A stretch of 64,000 bases of DNA from Lacrimispora algidixylanolytica (GTDB lineage: Bacteria > Bacillota > Clostridia > Lachnospirales > Lachnospiraceae): contig NZ_MCIA01000018.1 in the NCBI RefSeq assembly GCF_003609635.1, positions 1 to 64,000 of the forward strand, written 5' to 3'. The position numbers were made by a program, and so were the translations under genes. The notes below the pieces were generated by a model. It saw nothing but the letters and a program-made list of their open reading frames with translations, was not told the DNA's origin and searched no databases. Shown piece after piece: positions 61,542-64,000 of the stretch; the stretch's first letter is position 1; every line of letters begins with the position of its first letter.

Positions 61542-61572
61542 TAAACTTGATAATATTACTGGAGGTACAAAC

Positions 61573-62664
61573 ATGGGAAAGATTATTTTAACGGGAGACC
61601 GACCCACAGGAAAACTGCACATTGGCCACTACGTAGGTTCCTTAAGACGGAGAGTGGAATTGCAGAATTCCGGTGAATTTGACGAGATTTTTATTATGAT
61701 TGCGGATGCCCAGGCATTGACCGATAATGCGGACAACCCTGAAAAAGTTCGTCAAAATATCATAGAGGTTGCGCTGGATTATCTTGCATGCGGTTTGGAC
61801 CCGAAAAAGTGTACTTTGTTCATCCAGTCCCAGATTGCGGAGCTGACGGAGCTATCCTTTTACTATATGAACCTGGTGACTGTCTCAAGGCTTCAGAGAA
61901 ATCCTACGGTAAAGTCTGAGATTACTATGAGGAACTTTGAAACCAGCATACCGGTTGGCTTCTTTACCTACCCAATCAGCCAGGCGGCGGATATCACAGC
62001 ATTTAAAGCAACCACAGTTCCTGTGGGTGAAGATCAGGAGCCAATGATTGAACAGACGAGAGAAATTGTAAGAAAATTCAATTCTGTTTATGGAGATGCA
62101 CTGGTAGAGCCAGATATCCTTCTTCCTGATAACAAGGCCTGCTTACGACTTCCAGGCACTGACGGTAAAGCAAAGATGAGCAAGTCCCTTGGTAACTGCA
62201 TCTATTTATCCGACTCAGAAGAGGATGTAAAGAAAAAGGTAATGAGCATGTTTACAGACCCAAATCACTTACAGGTATCAGATCCTGGAGAAATAGAAGG
62301 GAACACTGTATTTACCTATCTTGATGCATTCTGTAAGAAAGAGGATTTTGAGAAGTACTTACCGGAATATAAAAATCTTGATGAGCTGAAGGACCACTAT
62401 AAAAGAGGTGGACTGGGAGATGTTAAGGTTAAGAGATTTTTAAACAGCATTCTTCAAGCTGAGCTAGAGCCTATCCGCAAGAGAAGAAAAGAATATGAGG
62501 CTCAAATTCCTTACGTATTCCAAATCTTAAAAGAAGGTTCCATAAAGGCATCAGAAAAAGCTGCCGCAACGCTGAAAGATGTGAAGGAAGCGATGAAGAT
62601 TAATTATTTTGATGATCTAGAGCTGATTGAGGAACAGGCTAAGAAGTACCAGAGCCAGGAATAA
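61573..62664 (+). CDS. trpS: Tryptophan--tRNA ligase
   Basis: A 363-residue class I synthetase. [18 protein letters not shown] holds the HIGH motif; [28 protein letters not shown] (tryptophan/ATP site); [14 protein letters not shown] is the KMSKS loop; [18 protein letters not shown] marks the anticodon-binding end. Slightly longer than the B. subtilis enzyme. The ATG at 61573 has TGGAGG seven bases upstream. Followed closely by a small gene. Confidence 0.96.
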
Positions 62665-62669
62665 GGACT

Positions 62670-62912
62670 ATGAACATCATATCCATCGTACAGATTTTAG
62701 AATGCAATGAGATCATTAAGAATCAGGGCTTACGCTTTCAAATCCATTTAAGGGATGCCTGTGGAAAACAGTCATGTCGCATTGAATCTTTGGACGTGAA
62801 AAATGGAAAAGCTGAATTACAGGCACTTACTTTAATTTTAAATGATTATTTTTCAAGGTTTCGTTTTAAGTTGGAATACGGAGAAGATGGATTGAATTTC
62901 TGGACTCTCTGA
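62670..62912 (+). CDS. Small protein of unknown function
   Basis: An 80-residue soluble protein with alternating beta-like stretches ([20 protein letters not shown]) and one helix ([15 protein letters not shown]). I do not recognise it. It begins five bases after trpS with AATAAGGACT as ribosome site and ends before a large terminator, so it is in the trpS transcript. Base composition is like the neighbours. Confidence 0.65.
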
Positions 62913-62925
62913 TGACAAATAAAGG

Positions 62926-62980
62926 ACGCCGGAAAAGATACAGAGGAGACGGTTTCCTTTGGGCTTTTCCGGCGTTTTTG
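62926..62980 (+). terminator. Terminator of trpS unit
   Basis: A 12-bp stem (62926-62937 with 62964-62975) encloses a 26-base loop with inner pairing, followed by five T residues. Confidence 0.88.
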
Positions 62981-62986
62981 ACAAAA

Positions 62987-63039
62987 CAATAATTATTATC
63001 AATATCATTATTGAACTTCTGGAAGATATGTGCTAATAT
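62987..63039 (+). promoter_or_regulatory. ahpC promoter with Fur/PerR-like operator
   Basis: TTGAAC (63011-63016) and TAATAT (63034-63039) are 17 bases apart, with TGC giving an extended -10. Just upstream, 62987-63001 matches the 7-1-7 Fur-family box (TGATAAT-n-ATTATCA) at 12 of 14 arm positions, and further GATAAT-like hexamers run on to 63013, touching the -35. PerR or Fur repression is therefore likely. Confidence 0.6.
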
Positions 63040-63129
63040 TAATACATGAATTAGTAGAGACTAACTCATAAAAACATAGAAATATGCCATATTAAATTAG
63101 TATAGCAATCACGAAAGGAGATAGATGGT

Positions 63130-63693
63130 ATGTCATTTATTGGAAAAGAGATTGGTGATTTTAAGGTACAGAGTTTTATGAATGGAGAATTTAAAGAGGT
63201 AACAAAAAGTGAAGTTTTGGGAAAATGGTCGGTATTCTTTTTCTATCCGGCAGATTTTACTTTTGTATGTCCAACAGAGCTGGAAGAGCTTGCAGATAAA
63301 TATGAAGATTTTAAAAAGATCGGTTGTGAGATCTACAGCGTATCTTGTGATACCCATTTTGTACACAAAGCATGGCACGATGTATCAAAGACCATAAAGA
63401 AAATCAAGTACCCCATGCTTGCAGATCCAACCGGTGTGATCTCTAGAGATTTTGATGTAATGATAGAAGAGTCTGGCATGGCAGAGAGAGGAACCTTTGT
63501 GGTGAATCCAGAAGGTAAGATTGTAGCTTATGAAGTCATTGCAGGCAATGTAGGAAGAAATGCAGACGAGTTATTCCGTCGGGTTCAGGCTTCCCAGTTC
63601 GTTGCAGAACATGGAGATGAAGTTTGTCCGGCAAACTGGAAACCAGGAGAGAAAACATTAAAGCCCAGCCTTGATCTAGTTGGACTCTTGTAA
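63130..63693 (+). CDS. ahpC: Peroxiredoxin (alkyl hydroperoxide reductase subunit C)
   Basis: A 187-residue typical 2-Cys peroxiredoxin reducing H2O2 and organic peroxides. Peroxidatic C47 in DFTFVCPTELEELA, resolving C166 in EVCPANWKPGEKT, and the structural motif GTFVVNPEGKIVAYEV. The start has AAAGGAGATAGATGGT upstream. The next gene, 12 bases on, is a thioredoxin-reductase-like flavoprotein, the expected electron donor. Confidence 0.96.
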   Translation: MSFIGKEIGDFKVQSFMNGEFKEVTKSEVLGKWSVFFFYPADFTFVCPTELEELADKYEDFKKIGCEIYSVSCDTHFVHKAWHDVSKTIKKIKYPMLADPTGVISRDFDVMIEESGMAERGTFVVNPEGKIVAYEVIAGNVGRNADELFRRVQASQFVAEHGDEVCPANWKPGEKTLKPSLDLVGLL

Positions 63694-63705
63694 AGGTGGG
63701 ATATT

Positions 63706-64000
63706 ATGGATGGATTGTATGACGTAATTGTCGTCGGTACAGGCCCAGCGGGCCTGTCCGCAGCCATCTATGCCGCAAGAGCCAGATTTAAGGTACTGGT
63801 TCTGGAAAAGGAAAAGCTTGGCGGACAGATTACGATTACCTCTGAAGTTGTGAATTATCCTGGAATAGAAAGCATTGACGGCACAACGCTTACGGATAAG
63901 ATGCGAAAACAGGCAGAAAATTTTGGTGCAGAATTTAAGATGGCTAAAGTTTTAGATATGGATTTGTCTCAGGAGCTCCGGGTGGTAAAGACGGATAAAG
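63706..64000 (+). CDS. Thioredoxin-reductase-like FAD oxidoreductase (partial, cut by window end)
   Basis: The first 98 residues of a pyridine nucleotide-disulfide oxidoreductase: VIVVGTGPAGLSAAIYAARA (FAD dinucleotide fold), LEKEKLGGQITITSEVVNYP and GIESIDGTTLTDKMRKQAENFG are typical of TrxB and the C-terminal part of AhpF. No N-terminal AhpF thioredoxin repeats are present, so it is TrxB-type up to the cut. Following ahpC closely, it probably feeds electrons to it. The active-site CxxC and NADPH site lie beyond the window. The ATG at 63706 follows AAAGGTGGG. Confidence 0.9.
   Translation, partial: MDGLYDVIVVGTGPAGLSAAIYAARARFKVLVLEKEKLGGQITITSEVVNYPGIESIDGTTLTDKMRKQAENFGAEFKMAKVLDMDLSQELRVVKTDK

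Noticed and set aside
61528-61572. Longer trpS start at 61528
   Set aside because: The codon lies between the -35 and -10 of a good promoter, and the ATG at 61573 has a clear ribosome site.
1-64000. Genomic island, prophage, insertion sequence, tRNA or rRNA
   Set aside because: I saw no integrase, transposase, terminal repeats, tRNA cloverleaf or rRNA sequence. Gene content and base use look uniform throughout.

Overview
The window looks like a stretch of core chromosome from a low-GC anaerobic Firmicute, most likely a spore-forming member of the Lachnospiraceae (Clostridium cluster XIVa, Lacrimispora/Lachnoclostridium-like). This placement is inferred from gene content: a class III anaerobic ribonucleotide reductase, a Spo0E-like small protein, QueH-type epoxyqueuosine reductase, a stand-alone MetH activation protein, FtsZ with an Asn-rich linker, and strict TTGACA/TATAAT promoters with AGGAGG ribosome sites. 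I see no rRNA, tRNA, insertion sequence, prophage or CRISPR array. Nearly all the DNA is housekeeping, and I did not find a convincing new multi-gene system. The most interesting material is regulatory RNA and operator architecture.

Layout. Positions 1-8 kb hold cell-envelope and small stand-alone genes: a PdaA-like deacetylase, carbamate kinase, a CPBP protease with a family 2 glycosyltransferase, a PAP2 phosphatase, a Nudix hydrolase behind a structured leader, a D,D-carboxypeptidase with wall-binding repeats, and a small XRE regulator. Positions 8-13 kb carry a phosphoesterase and the operon scpA-scpB-dut-TPR lipoprotein-hflX. Positions 13-16 kb hold nrdD (fused to a redoxin domain, behind two NrdR boxes) and an Rrf2 regulator. 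Positions 16-27 kb carry MATE-nadE-rRNA methyltransferase, nfeD-SPFH, a patatin, and argF-(membrane protein)-birA-mutY-lipid kinase. Positions 27-30 kb hold rpoD, queH and an HPr gene. Positions 30-36 kb carry gltB-gltD. A leftward block (36-39 kb) encodes an MBL hydrolase, a compact FNT channel and YchF.

Positions 39-54 kb hold lgt, a 50-residue Spo0E-like gene, and a division/cell-wall (dcw) cluster: mraZ-rsmH-ftsL-pbp-pbp-mraY-murD-ftsW-murA-ftsQ, then ftsZ on its own promoter. An acidic protein and a zinc-ribbon membrane protein of unknown role follow. At 55.3 kb a perfect-consensus promoter drives a manganese (yybP-ykoY) riboswitch with an overlapping terminator in front of hflK-hflC. 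Positions 57-61.5 kb form a methyl-transfer operon: metF, the MetH activation protein and a MetH lacking that domain. The window ends with trpS, a small unknown gene, ahpC behind a Fur/PerR-like operator, and the start of a thioredoxin-reductase-like gene cut by the window edge.

How the parts relate: dut and nrdD both serve DNA precursor supply; gltBD supplies glutamate, and argF connects to arginine; metF/metH form one folate-methyl route; ahpC plus the reductase form a peroxide defence pair; the dcw cluster makes and divides the wall. Coordinates of starts were adjusted by eye to the best ribosome-binding site, and alternatives are stated where the choice matters. Promoters, operators and RNA structures were read by eye and have not been scored by software.
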